Positions 19,050 to 28,388 of a stretch of DNA of 64,000 bases are shown piece after piece. Below the pieces are notes generated by a model. That model saw only the letters and a program-made list of their open reading frames with translations. It did not search any database and was not told the DNA's origin. Positions within the stretch are counted from its first letter, which is position 1, and the number at the start of each line of letters is the position of its first letter. The DNA is taken from positions 310,001 to 374,000 of the forward strand of contig NZ_JACHEF010000001.1 of assembly GCF_014207355.1 (NCBI RefSeq). The letters run 5' to 3'. Origin of the DNA: Mesorhizobium sangaii. GTDB taxonomy: Bacteria; Pseudomonadota; Alphaproteobacteria; Rhizobiales; Rhizobiaceae. The position numbers were made by a program, and so were the translations under genes.

Positions 19050-20129
19050 ATGGCCCCATTGAACTCTGGAAAGACAAGACCGATCCGGCTGGCAGACATT
19101 GCCAAAGCGGCCGGCGTGTCGCACGGCACCGCGTCCAACGTGTTCGCCCGCCCGGAGATCGTGCGCGAGGAGGTCCGCGAACGGGTCAAGGCGGCAGCCG
19201 AGGCGATGGGATATGGCGGCCCCGATCCCAAAGGTCGGCTGCTGCGCGCCGGCAAGGTCAATGCCATCGGTGTCGCGACCGCGGAACCGTTGTCCTATTT
19301 CTTCAACGACCCTTTCGCCCGAGTAATGATGGCCAGTATCTCGCAGGCTTGCGACGCGACTGGTGCGGGGATATCGCTGGTCTCCGCCGCCAACAACGAA
19401 CAGCTCGCATGGAACATCCAGAGCGCGCTGGTCGACGGCTTCATCGTCTTCTGCATTGAGGGCGGCTCAAGGCTGGTCGAACTGGCGCGCGAACGCAAAC
19501 TCCCCTTTGTCGCGCTCGATCTCGATTCGGACGACGAAGAGGCGGTGGCGGCGATCGGTGTCGACAACGTCGCCGGCGCCAATCTCGCGGCGCGCCATCT
19601 GACCGAGCTCGGGCATCGTCGCTTTGCCGTGCTTGCCCTGCCCTGTGCCGACGCCGGATTCGGCCCGACCACGCAGGTGCAGGTGGAGAAGGCCCTGTAT
19701 TCCGGGACGCGTGACCGCCTGCGCGGCTACTTCGCCGAACTCTCCCGCTTCGACATCGACGTCTCGAAGGTGCTTATCTACGAAACCGTCAATGACGAGG
19801 AGAGCGTCTGGGCCGGCCTCGATCATATTTTCGCCGGCGCCGAGACACCGACCGCCATCCTGGCCATGTCGGACAGGATCGCTTTGCATGCGCTGGACTG
19901 GCTGCGCCAGCACGACATCGCCGTTCCGGGCGACGTTTCGATCGTCGGCTTCGATGGTGTCCCGGAAGCAGCGGCTTCCAAGCCGCCGCTGACCACAATC
20001 GTCCAGCCGATTGCCGAGATGGGCCGCCTTGCCGTCAAGGCAATCCTCGAAAACGACGGCACATTCAGTCGGCAATCACTGCCGGTCGAGCTCGTGGTGC
20101 GGGCCTCATCCGGCCCCTCGCCCGCCTGA
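19050..20129 (+). CDS. LacI-family transcriptional regulator
   Basis: 359 residues. The LacI HTH and hinge are at the N-terminus (IRLADIAKAAGVSHGTASNVFARPEIVREEVRERVKAAAEAMGY), followed by a periplasmic-binding-like effector domain (IDNV-type segment GVDNVAGANLAARHLTELGHRRFAVL, TAILAMSDRIALHALDWL, DVSIVGFDG). The effector is probably a sugar or nucleoside, not known. Four copies of a matching operator sit in the 360 bases before it, two of them upstream of the paralogous small genes. It should therefore regulate itself and them. No sugar transport or catabolic gene is adjacent, which is unusual for this family. Confidence 0.92.
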   Translation: MAPLNSGKTRPIRLADIAKAAGVSHGTASNVFARPEIVREEVRERVKAAAEAMGYGGPDPKGRLLRAGKVNAIGVATAEPLSYFFNDPFARVMMASISQACDATGAGISLVSAANNEQLAWNIQSALVDGFIVFCIEGGSRLVELARERKLPFVALDLDSDDEEAVAAIGVDNVAGANLAARHLTELGHRRFAVLALPCADAGFGPTTQVQVEKALYSGTRDRLRGYFAELSRFDIDVSKVLIYETVNDEESVWAGLDHIFAGAETPTAILAMSDRIALHALDWLRQHDIAVPGDVSIVGFDGVPEAAASKPPLTTIVQPIAEMGRLAVKAILENDGTFSRQSLPVELVVRASSGPSPA

Positions 20130-20133
20130 CCAC

Positions 20134-21357
20134 TCAACGCCCCATTCTTGTTGCCATCGACGACATGCCGAAGGACGCCTGGACCGGCAGTGCGGCATCG
20201 CGGACCGGTCTACTTTTGCCGGACCAGCCAAGGCTCGCAAGCCATTCGAGATAGTAGGCAACCGCAAACTGCATCGCGATGCCGGCGGCAATCAACAGGC
20301 TGTCATAGGCCAGCCCGCCCGGGTTGATCAGCTTCAGCACCTGCGCCGTCAAGGCGAGCACCGTACCGACAATGAAAACCGGCAGCGATCGTTTGCCCAA
20401 TATGGCAAGCGGATGATCGCGCCCGGTGCGGAACAGGTTCGAGACGGCGGGGAATGCCACAATCAGGTAGCTGACCGCCAGGATATGCAGCAGCCTCGGC
20501 AGTGCCAGGAAGGTCTTGTCGAAGCCGGTCAGCACCGGAGGCAGGCCCAACCAGGAGATCTGCCCCCAGAGCGGACTATGCACCCACACCAGCGCCGTGG
20601 CGGTGTAGGTCAATGCCGCGCCAACCAGCCAGCGATTGACCGGGACGGTGCCACCGCGACGCACATGCAGCGTGCCCGCCAGGCCGATGTTGAACAGGAA
20701 CTGCCACGACAGCGGGTTGAGAAACCAGAAGCCGGGTTCGGGATAGTTCGGCGGCGCGATCTGGTAGATCCCTGCGACCAGCCACAGTGCGCCGGATGCG
20801 ATCAGCGCCGGCAATGGCCGGTAGCTGACGAAGAGCAGGAAGACCGGCGCCAGCAAGAGCAGCACTGCGTAGACCGGCAGGATGTTGTTGTAGCCGAGCT
20901 GGTGGCCGAGGGTCACGATGCCGACCAGCACTTGCGGCGTATTCTTGATCAACGGCTCGATGTTGATCATCGTCAGCAGCTCCGGTCGCCGGGCGAACAC
21001 CGCCGCCGCGCAGAAGATCGCCATCACCACCATGGTGGTGACGATGTGGGCGGCATAGAGCACGCCAGCGCGGCGCCACATCTTCAACGTTACCAGCAGC
21101 CGGTTTCCAGGCTGGAATTTCTTGCCATAGGCAAGCGCGACCGAGATTCCGGAGATCAGGACGAAGACCTCAGCCGCGTCTGAAAAGCCGAAATTCTTGT
21201 AGGTCAGATACTCGAAGGCGGTACCCGGCACGTGGTCGACAAAAATGGTCAGCAAGGCGAGAGCGCGGAGCACATCGATGCGCGTGTCACGGTCCGGGAC
21301 ACGCGCATCGCGGTCCGCGATACGCGTGCCGCGATCGGGGGAAAGTTGGGTGGTCAT
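20134..21357 (-). CDS. opgC: OpgC-type acyltransferase membrane protein
   Basis: 407 residues, about ten helices. The OpgC pattern is present: RIDVLRALALLTIFVDHVPGTAFEYLTYKNFGFSDAAEVFVLISG near the N-terminus. OpgC proteins succinylate or otherwise modify osmoregulated periplasmic glucans at the inner membrane. The first 25 residues contain an Asp/Arg-rich repeat (RGTRIADRDARVPDRDTRI) encoded by near-repeated DNA. ATG 21357 chosen; a TTG two codons upstream is possible. It converges with the LacI-type gene, 4 bases apart. Confidence 0.88.
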   Translation of the reverse strand: MTTQLSPDRGTRIADRDARVPDRDTRIDVLRALALLTIFVDHVPGTAFEYLTYKNFGFSDAAEVFVLISGISVALAYGKKFQPGNRLLVTLKMWRRAGVLYAAHIVTTMVVMAIFCAAAVFARRPELLTMINIEPLIKNTPQVLVGIVTLGHQLGYNNILPVYAVLLLLAPVFLLFVSYRPLPALIASGALWLVAGIYQIAPPNYPEPGFWFLNPLSWQFLFNIGLAGTLHVRRGGTVPVNRWLVGAALTYTATALVWVHSPLWGQISWLGLPPVLTGFDKTFLALPRLLHILAVSYLIVAFPAVSNLFRTGRDHPLAILGKRSLPVFIVGTVLALTAQVLKLINPGGLAYDSLLIAAGIAMQFAVAYYLEWLASLGWSGKSRPVRDAALPVQASFGMSSMATRMGR

Positions 21358-21558
21358 CGACAAAAGGCCTCAAAGCTGGTTGTTCATGCCGGCAATGCGA
21401 CCCCCGGCGCACCGCTTCGATTCCTCCCGCAGGAATATATCGGCGAAGAAACGGACAGTAATGCGCCCGGTTCAATCAACTTTCGCGGAGCTTGAAAATA
21501 TTGCGTTTTGAAGCCGGCAAACTGACCGGAACCGTCATGAAATCAAAAGGATGAGGCC

Positions 21559-22224
21559 ATGACCAATGAGACCTCACAAGATGGTGCGTTACGGCGTGAT
21601 CTCGCCTTCTGCTACCGCATTTACAGGCCCGCGGATTCAACAGGCGAATGCTTCTTCCTGCTGCATGGGTCGGGCGTCGACGAGACGACATTGGTGCCGC
21701 TGGCACGAGAGATCGCGCCGCACGCCACGCTGATCGCAGTGCGCGGCCGCATCGTCCAGGAGGATGGTTTCCGCTGGTTCGCGCGCATCACGCCGACGCA
21801 ATTCGAACAGCACAGCATCCGCACCGAAACCAACGCTTTTGCAGGCTTCGTCACCGATGTGGCCACACGCCACAATCTCGATCTCTCGCTGGCGATTTTT
21901 CTCGGCTATTCGAACGGCGCCAATCTGCTTTCGAGCCTGATGCTGCTGCATCCGGGCCTCGTCGAACGCGCCGCGCTGCTGCGGCCGATGCCGGTGCTCG
22001 ACGACGTGCCGGCGACGGATCTTTCAAGCGTGCGGGTGCTGATCGTCGCCGGCGCCGCCGACCTTACCTATGCGCCCTTCGCACCGGCTCTGGTGACTTT
22101 GCTCAGCCAACATGGCGCCGTCATCGACGCCAGGATCGTTCCATCGGGTCATGAATTCGGCAGCGCCGACGCTGCAATCGCAAGGCAATGGTTGAAGGCG
22201 GTGACTGCAACTGCCGGCGAATAA
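21559..22224 (+). CDS. Alpha/beta hydrolase (carboxylesterase/phospholipase type)
   Basis: 221 residues. Nucleophile serine in GYSNGAN, oxyanion segment FLLHGSGVDE, acid in AGAADLTYAP and His in PSGHEFG make a complete triad. It resembles short-chain esterases of the YpfH/phospholipase-carboxylesterase family. Cytoplasmic, as no signal peptide is seen. Substrate unknown. Confidence 0.85.
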   Translation: MTNETSQDGALRRDLAFCYRIYRPADSTGECFFLLHGSGVDETTLVPLAREIAPHATLIAVRGRIVQEDGFRWFARITPTQFEQHSIRTETNAFAGFVTDVATRHNLDLSLAIFLGYSNGANLLSSLMLLHPGLVERAALLRPMPVLDDVPATDLSSVRVLIVAGAADLTYAPFAPALVTLLSQHGAVIDARIVPSGHEFGSADAAIARQWLKAVTATAGE

Positions 22225-22385
22225 CTTGTCCACTGCGTCGATTGCCAACCAATCGTGCTGGTTTCAGTCCGAAACCAGCGGATTTCGCGCCCAACGTCTG
22301 ACAAGCCTCTTCCCTTGTGCACAACACCGACATATCCCTGTCACATACAACCTATGGAGATACTGTTCACTGAGGGGAGGTCTGC

Positions 22386-23465
22386 ATGGCCGACAAGAAC
22401 AGCATCACTCTGCTCGACGACACATCAACATTGCCGGCAATCGTTGCCAGCCCGTCCGACATCGCCAGGATCGAAAGCACGATCGACGTCCGGGATCGCG
22501 CCGGCATTTCGGTCTATGGCGACCGCGCCCAGCAGGCCGTCAGCGACTATGCCGACAAGATCCTGGGCCAGTTGCGCAATCGCGATCTCGGCGACACCGG
22601 CAATCTCCTGACCGACATCATCATGAAGGCCAAGAACCTCGATCCCGCTTCGCTGAAGGACGAAGGGTTTCTCGGCAACCTGTTCTCCTCGTTCAAGGCG
22701 CGGCTCGAGCGCTTCAAGGAAAAGTATGAGGACGTCGCCGGCCAGATCGACCGCATCGGCCTCGAACTCGACCGCCACAAGGACACGCTGCGGCGCGACA
22801 TCGCCGTACTCGACGACCTGCATGAGCAGACCAAGGATTCCATCCTCAAGCTCGACGCCTATGTGCAGGCGGGCAAGAAATTCGTCGAGGACTACCGTAC
22901 GAATGAATTGCCCAAGCTGAAAGCCGCGGCGGATGCGGCCGGTGGCGATGTCGGCGGCACGCTGGAGGCACAGACCTACCAGGATGCGGTGCAGGCACTG
23001 GATCGACTGGAAAAGCGCGTCTTCTACTTGGTGCAGGCGCGCCAGCTCGGCATCCAGCAATTGCCGCAAATCCGGATCGTCCAGTCCGGCGACGAGACGC
23101 TGATCGAGAACCTGCAGGCGACCTCGGCGCTGACCGTGCCGGCCTGGAAGCAGAAAATGGTCATCCTGCTTGGGCTGACCAATCAGAAGTCGGCGCTGGA
23201 ACTGCAAAAGACGGTGACCGATGCCACCAACGAAATGATCCGCCAAACCTCCAAGATGATGAAGGAGCAGGCGATCTCGATCGAGGAGCAGGCACAGCGC
23301 GGTATCGTCGACGTAGAAACGCTGGCGCAGGCCAACCGCGACCTCATCGACACGGTGCAAGGCGTGCTGAAGGTCCAGCAGGAGGGCCGCCAGAAACGGG
23401 CCGACGCCGAAAAGCAGATGGACCAGATGACGATCGATCTTAAGAAAGCGCTGACCCAGGCCTGA
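22386..23465 (+). CDS. TelA-family toxic anion resistance protein
   Basis: 359 residues, almost wholly helical and charged, with the TelA/KlaA pattern: LKDEGFLGNLFSSFKARLERFKEKYEDVAGQIDRI, ELDRHKDTLRRDIAVLDDLHEQ, then QLGIQQLPQIRIVQSGDETLIENLQ and VPAWKQKMVILLGL. Family members were named for tellurite resistance but their biochemistry is unknown; they usually pair with XpaC-like proteins, as here. First gene of a four-gene operon (gaps of 11, 14 and -1 bases). ATG 22386 has GGGAGG upstream. Confidence 0.9.
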   Translation: MADKNSITLLDDTSTLPAIVASPSDIARIESTIDVRDRAGISVYGDRAQQAVSDYADKILGQLRNRDLGDTGNLLTDIIMKAKNLDPASLKDEGFLGNLFSSFKARLERFKEKYEDVAGQIDRIGLELDRHKDTLRRDIAVLDDLHEQTKDSILKLDAYVQAGKKFVEDYRTNELPKLKAAADAAGGDVGGTLEAQTYQDAVQALDRLEKRVFYLVQARQLGIQQLPQIRIVQSGDETLIENLQATSALTVPAWKQKMVILLGLTNQKSALELQKTVTDATNEMIRQTSKMMKEQAISIEEQAQRGIVDVETLAQANRDLIDTVQGVLKVQQEGRQKRADAEKQMDQMTIDLKKALTQA

Positions 23466-23476
23466 TCGGAACCGCC

Positions 23477-25048
23477 ATGCCGAAGACGCTGACGTCCGTT
23501 CTGCTGCTGGCCTTGGCGGTGCTGCTGGCGGCCTGCAACGCCAGCAACGTCAAGTTCTCGATCGTGTCGGGTTCGGAAAACACCGTGCTGCAGCCGATCG
23601 TCCAGGAGTTCTGCGACAAGCAGGGCGCCACCTGCACCTTCGCCTATGAGGGCTCGCTCGACATCGGCCTTGGCCTGCAGCGGACTGGCGGGCTCGACCA
23701 GGACGCGGTCTGGCCGGCCTCGAGCGTGTGGGTCGATCTGTTCGATTCCGGCCGCAAGGTGCGCAACCTGACTTCGATCGCGCAGATGCCGGTCATTCTG
23801 GGGGTGCGCAAATCCAAGGCCGCCGAACTCGGTTGGGTCGGCAGGGATGTGTTCATGAAGGACATCCTGGCCGCGGTGAAGGACGGCAAGCTGAAATTCC
23901 TGATGACCTCGGCGACGCAGTCCAATTCAGGCGCCAGCGCTTATCTGGCGATGCTGTCCAGCGCGCTCGGCGGCAAGGAAGTCATCGAGCCCGGCGATCT
24001 CGACAATCCGAACGTCCGCGAAACGGTGAGCGCGCTGCTGCAGGGCGTCGAGCGTTCGTCCGGCTCGTCGGGCTGGCTTGCCGATCTCTATGTCGACAGC
24101 GCCAGCAAGGGCACTGTCTACGATGCGATGTGGAACTATGAGGCGACGCTGAAGGAGACCAACGACAAACTGAAGCAGATGGGCAAGGAGCCGCTCTATG
24201 CCGTCTATCCGGCCGACGGCGTTGCGGTCGGCGATTCGCCGCTCGGCTTCATCGACCACGGGCGCGGCCCGGAGGTCGAAAAATTCTTCACCGACCTGCT
24301 CGCCTATCTGCAGTCCGACGCGGTGCGCAAGCGTATCGCCGACACCGGTCGGCGGCTGCCGCTTGGCGGCTCGGCGATCCAGGCCGCGGCCGAACCCGAC
24401 TGGAATTTTGATCCGGGCAAACTGGTGACCTCGATCCGCATGCCCGAGCCGGCGGTGATCCGCAAGGCTCTCGATCTCTATCAGGAAGCCCTGCGCAAGC
24501 CGTCGCTGACGGCTTTGTGCTTCGACTTCTCCGGCTCGATGGAAGATCAGGGCGAGAAGCAGTTGCAGGCCGCGGCGCAGTTCCTGTTCACGCCGGAAAA
24601 GGCCAGTGAGGTGCTGGTGCAATGGACGCCGTCCGACCACATCTTCGTGCTGCCGTTCGACAGCGTCGTGCGCGCCAATTTCGAAGCGACCGGCGATGCG
24701 GCCGGGCAGGCCCAGCTGCTGGCTGCCGTTGCTGACCAGCATGCCGGCGGCGGCACCGACATGTATGCCTGTGCCCAACAGGCGCTGCAGCAGATCACGG
24801 CGACGGCCGATCTGTCGAAATATCTGCCGGCGATTGTCATCATGACCGATGGCCGCACCGACGGCAGCGCCGACCTGTTTTTGAGCCAATGGCGCAGCGC
24901 ACCGGTGCGCGTGCCGGTGTTCGGCATCACCTTCGGCGACGCCGACAAGAGCCAGCTCGACAGCCTTGCCAAGGCGACTTCGGCGCGGGTATTCGATGGC
25001 AGCGGCGATCTGGCCGGCGCCTTCCGTGCCGCCCGCGGCTACAACTGA
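23477..25048 (+). CDS. Lipoprotein with solute-binding domain fused to a von Willebrand factor A domain
   Basis: 523 residues. Lipobox LLAAC at the N-terminus predicts a membrane-anchored periplasmic lipoprotein. Residues about 25-320 are a type-2 solute-binding-like domain (VWPASSVWVDLFDSGRK, SATQSNSGASAYLAML, YPADGVAVGDSPLGFIDHG). Residues about 340-520 are a vWA domain with an intact MIDAS: Asp350, Ser352 and Ser354 in CFDFSGSM, and TDGRTDGS further on. The binding-domain blocks recur in the fourth gene of the operon, so the two are paralogues. A fused substrate-binding plus vWA protein suggests assembly of a metal-dependent complex on the periplasmic face. Function unknown. Confidence 0.85.
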   Translation: MPKTLTSVLLLALAVLLAACNASNVKFSIVSGSENTVLQPIVQEFCDKQGATCTFAYEGSLDIGLGLQRTGGLDQDAVWPASSVWVDLFDSGRKVRNLTSIAQMPVILGVRKSKAAELGWVGRDVFMKDILAAVKDGKLKFLMTSATQSNSGASAYLAMLSSALGGKEVIEPGDLDNPNVRETVSALLQGVERSSGSSGWLADLYVDSASKGTVYDAMWNYEATLKETNDKLKQMGKEPLYAVYPADGVAVGDSPLGFIDHGRGPEVEKFFTDLLAYLQSDAVRKRIADTGRRLPLGGSAIQAAAEPDWNFDPGKLVTSIRMPEPAVIRKALDLYQEALRKPSLTALCFDFSGSMEDQGEKQLQAAAQFLFTPEKASEVLVQWTPSDHIFVLPFDSVVRANFEATGDAAGQAQLLAAVADQHAGGGTDMYACAQQALQQITATADLSKYLPAIVIMTDGRTDGSADLFLSQWRSAPVRVPVFGITFGDADKSQLDSLAKATSARVFDGSGDLAGAFRAARGYN

Positions 25049-25062
25049 GATGCGTGGCTAGG

Positions 25063-25677
25063 ATGCGCGGCTTCGGCAACGACTGGAACTGGATCGTGGC
25101 GGGCCTGGTCTCGGCGGCGCTGCTGGTCGGCTTGAGTTTCCTGACGCATTTTCCGTTCCTAGTGTCGGCGGTCATCGCCGCGCTGGTCTTTGCCGGGCTT
25201 GTGTTCGTGCTGGCGCCGCGCCAGCTCTTCGAAGGCCTCGACCTCAGCTCGCTCAGCGGCAGCCGGGTCGCGTTTGCGCGCGAGTTGCTCGCGCAAGCCC
25301 AGCCGGCGGCGGACCGGCTTGCCGCAGCCGCCCGCACCATTTCCGACAAGGACATGGCTGCCAAGGTGAAGAACCTGTCGGACATCGCCGCCGATGTGAT
25401 CGCCAGGGTCGAAACCAAGCCTGAAAGCGCGCCCGCCGTGCGGCGGTTCCTCACCTACTATGTGCCGCAGGCGGCCGAAGTGTCGGAGGGCTACGCGGCG
25501 TTGGCGAACCGGCGCGTGCCAAGCCAGGCGCGACTGGCCAATGTCGGCGCGGTGATCACCAAGCTTCAGGACGCCTTCGTGCACTATGCCGACAGCCTCG
25601 CCGACAGTGAACTCGGCACGCTCGACGTTGATCTGCGACTCATTCAGGAGTCGCTGAAAGAGGATATCGGTCGCTGA
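25063..25677 (+). CDS. XpaC-like membrane protein
   Basis: 204 residues: two adjacent helices near the N-terminus (WIVAGLVSAALLVGLSFL, FLVSAVIAALVFAGLVFVL) and then a soluble helical domain (KNLSDIAADVIARVETKPE, RRFLTYYVPQAAEVSEGYAAL). This is the layout of the XpaC family (named for 5-bromo-4-chloroindolyl phosphate hydrolysis), the usual partner of TelA. ATG 25063 is 14 bases after the previous stop; ribosome site is weak, so coupling is likely. The stop overlaps the next start by one base. Confidence 0.8.
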   Translation: MRGFGNDWNWIVAGLVSAALLVGLSFLTHFPFLVSAVIAALVFAGLVFVLAPRQLFEGLDLSSLSGSRVAFARELLAQAQPAADRLAAAARTISDKDMAAKVKNLSDIAADVIARVETKPESAPAVRRFLTYYVPQAAEVSEGYAALANRRVPSQARLANVGAVITKLQDAFVHYADSLADSELGTLDVDLRLIQESLKEDIGR

Positions 25678-26786
25678 TGGCCATTTCGCGCCGCGCTTTC
25701 GGACTGGGTCTGCTGGGTGCCGCCGCCGCTGGCACCGGCGGCTATCTGACGCTCAAGGATCGCCCCGAATTCCGCGGCTATCTCGGCAACAAGGCGCATC
25801 TGTTCGGATTCATCGGAGGCGAGAAACAGGCGTTCCTGGCCGACCCGGATGTCGTCCATGCGCTCGGTGGCTACGGGCTGGAGCTCGACGCACGTGTCGC
25901 GGGTTCGGTCGAGATGGTACGCGAATCCGCGCTGTTGTCGCAGAAGCCGCAGTTCCTGTGGCCATCGTCGTCGATCATGGTCGACCTGGCGCGCAAAAGC
26001 GGCGTGGCGATCCGCAACGACCAGGTGGTGCTCAACTCGCCGATGGTCGTCTACACCTGGGGGCCGGTGGTCGATGGCCTGAAGAAGAGCGGACTGGTTA
26101 CGACCGCCGCCAAAGGTGGCTACAACCAGCTCGACCTCAAGGCATTGCTCGATGCCATACTGGCCGGCAAGAACTGGTCGGATCTCGGCATTGACGAACT
26201 CTACGGCCGGTCGCGCATCGTCTCGACCGATCCCAACCGGTCAAACTCCGGCTTCATGTTCGCCGGGCTGGTGCTCAGCCTGATGAGCGGCGACGTGGCG
26301 ACGCAGGAACTGCTGGCGCAGCATGGAGACGAGGCCAAGGCCATCTTCCGCAGCATGGGGCTGAAGTCGTCATCGTCGGGAAAGCTGTTCGACCAATACA
26401 TCGCCGGTGGCCTCGGCGCCGAACCGATGGTGATTGGTTATGAAAACCAGCTGGTCGAATGGGCGCTCGCCGATCCGGCGCGCTGGCAAAGGGTACAGGC
26501 CGGCACGGGCGCCAAGCCTGAGATCCTCTACCCCAGACCGACCGTTTACTCGGCGCATCCGCTGATTGTCATCGATCCGACGGTCGACAGGCTGCTGGAG
26601 GCCCTGACCAGCCCGAAGCTGCAGGAGCTGGCCTGGTCGAAGCACGGTTTTCGCGGGCCGCTCGGCACCGTGACCGGCGGCGCCGATGCCGCGATCGCCG
26701 GCGTCCGGCCGGCGGAGATCGAGGCCGTGCTGCCGATGCCTTCGGCCGATGTGATGCTGGCGCTGCTTGCCCAGATGGAAGGGTAA
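25677..26786 (+). CDS. Solute-binding-like periplasmic protein, last gene of the TelA operon
   Basis: 369 residues. N-terminus MAISRRAFGLGLLGAAAAG is a twin-arginine-like signal. The domain is homologous to the binding part of the second gene: FLWPSSSIMVDLARKSG matches its VWPASSVWVDL, and DPNRSNSGFMFAGLVLSLMSG its TQSNSGASAYLAML. The start codon overlaps the stop of the XpaC-like gene (TGATG). No ABC permease is nearby, so it is probably a sensor or scaffold and not part of an uptake system; that is inference. Confidence 0.8.
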   Translation: MAISRRAFGLGLLGAAAAGTGGYLTLKDRPEFRGYLGNKAHLFGFIGGEKQAFLADPDVVHALGGYGLELDARVAGSVEMVRESALLSQKPQFLWPSSSIMVDLARKSGVAIRNDQVVLNSPMVVYTWGPVVDGLKKSGLVTTAAKGGYNQLDLKALLDAILAGKNWSDLGIDELYGRSRIVSTDPNRSNSGFMFAGLVLSLMSGDVATQELLAQHGDEAKAIFRSMGLKSSSSGKLFDQYIAGGLGAEPMVIGYENQLVEWALADPARWQRVQAGTGAKPEILYPRPTVYSAHPLIVIDPTVDRLLEALTSPKLQELAWSKHGFRGPLGTVTGGADAAIAGVRPAEIEAVLPMPSADVMLALLAQMEG

Positions 26787-26789
26787 AGC

Positions 26790-28178
26790 CTACCCTCGTC
26801 CCATCCGGTTCCAGGCATCCAGCCCGGCGATCTTGTAAGCTTCGGCGAGCGTCGGATAGTTGAAGGTGTTGTTGACGAAGAAGTCGACGGTGCCGCCGAG
26901 ATTGATCACCGCCTGGCCAATGTGGATAAGCTCCGTGGCGCCCTCGCCGATGATATGCGCGCCGAGCAGCCGGCGCGTCTCGATCGAGAACAACAGCTTC
27001 AGGAAGCCGGTGTTGACGCCCATGATGTGGCCGCGCGAGGTTTCGCGGAAACGCGCCACGCCGACCTCATAGGCAGCGCCACTTTCACGCACCTGTTCCT
27101 CGGACTGGCCGACCGTCGAGATTTCCGGCACCGCATAGATGCCATAGGGAAAGGTTTCCGGTGGCGGCGGTAAGGGCACGCCGAAAGCATGACAGGCCGC
27201 CACCCTGCCCTGCTCCATTGAGGTCGAGGCCAGGCTCGGAAAGCCGATGACGTCGCCAGCGGCGTAGATGTTGGGCACGCTGGTCTGGAACGACTGGGGA
27301 TCGACCTTGATCCGCCCCCTTGAGTCGGCGTCGATTCCGACGACATCCAACCCCAGGCTGCCGACATTGCCGGTGCGGCCGGCTGCGTAGAGCACCACCT
27401 CGGAGCGAATGGTGCGGCCATCGGTCAGTTCGACCTCGGCGGCGTCCGGCTTGGACCGGATCTCCTTCACGGCACTGCCGAGCCGGATCGTCATGCCGCG
27501 ATCGCGCATCTGATGGATGAAATCGTCAACGATCTCGCGGTCGACGAAATCGAGGATGGAGTTGCGCGGCTCGACCAGCGTCACCGGCACGTCGAGCGCG
27601 GAAAAGATGGTCGCATATTCGACCCCGATGACGCCGGCGCCGATCACCGTCAGCGTTCGCGGCAAACGGTCGAGTTCCAGCATCTCGTCGCTGTCGAAGA
27701 TGCGGGTCCTGTCGAAAGGCACGTCGCGCGGCCGGTGCGGCCTTGTGCCGACCGCGATCAGCGCATTGGCAAAACCAACCTCGCTATAGTCGCCGGTGTC
27801 GGTGGTCAGGCTGACCTTGTTGGGGCCAAGAAACTTCACGTCGGCGCGGGCGCTCTTGACAGTGTTGCGCATGAACTGGTGCTGCAGCACCTCGACCTCG
27901 TGGTCGAGCGTCTTGTGCAGGCGCTCGACCAGATCGCCGACCGAAATATCCTGCTTGACGCGGTAACCGCGCCCATAGAAGCCGCGCTCGCGCCAACCCG
28001 AGAGGTTGAGCACGGTTTCGCGCAGCGTTTTCGATGGAATGGTGCCGGTATGCACCGAGACGCCGCCAAGACGCCGGCCGCGGTCGACCACCAGCGCCGA
28101 TTTACCGAGCTTGGCCGACTGCACCGCAGCGCGCCGGCCCGAGGGGCCGCTGCCGATGACCAGCATGTCGTAGTCCAT
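26790..28178 (-). CDS. sthA: Soluble (Si-specific) NAD(P)+ transhydrogenase
   Basis: 462-residue flavoprotein from ATG 28178 (MDYDMLVIGSGPSGRRAAVQSAKLGK). FAD motif GSGPSGRRAA, NAD(P) motif VIGAGVIGVEYATIF, second FAD motif NIYAAGDVIGFPSLAS and a C-terminal dimerisation domain. The disulphide position of dihydrolipoamide dehydrogenases reads GGVSVHTGTIPSK with no cysteine, which fits a transhydrogenase that moves hydride between NADPH and NAD+ without a thiol substrate. It converges with the TelA operon (3-base gap). Confidence 0.9.
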   Translation of the reverse strand: MDYDMLVIGSGPSGRRAAVQSAKLGKSALVVDRGRRLGGVSVHTGTIPSKTLRETVLNLSGWRERGFYGRGYRVKQDISVGDLVERLHKTLDHEVEVLQHQFMRNTVKSARADVKFLGPNKVSLTTDTGDYSEVGFANALIAVGTRPHRPRDVPFDRTRIFDSDEMLELDRLPRTLTVIGAGVIGVEYATIFSALDVPVTLVEPRNSILDFVDREIVDDFIHQMRDRGMTIRLGSAVKEIRSKPDAAEVELTDGRTIRSEVVLYAAGRTGNVGSLGLDVVGIDADSRGRIKVDPQSFQTSVPNIYAAGDVIGFPSLASTSMEQGRVAACHAFGVPLPPPPETFPYGIYAVPEISTVGQSEEQVRESGAAYEVGVARFRETSRGHIMGVNTGFLKLLFSIETRRLLGAHIIGEGATELIHIGQAVINLGGTVDFFVNNTFNYPTLAEAYKIAGLDAWNRMGRG

Positions 28179-28388
28179 ATTGCCCCGTCCCTCTGCCCCT
28201 GAGCGCTTTGTTGCGCCGCAGCAAGCTAATGCCATCCGCGCCGCAAATTCAACCGATTCGGATTGCGTCTTGTGCCGCTCGCGTCTTGCGTGCCGCAAGA
28301 AGCTCGATCTTGATTCCGCTGCGCGCCTTCACCATTTCATTACCGAGCGGCCCGCACCCTATGTCGGGCCTTGTTACGAGGAAATGAC

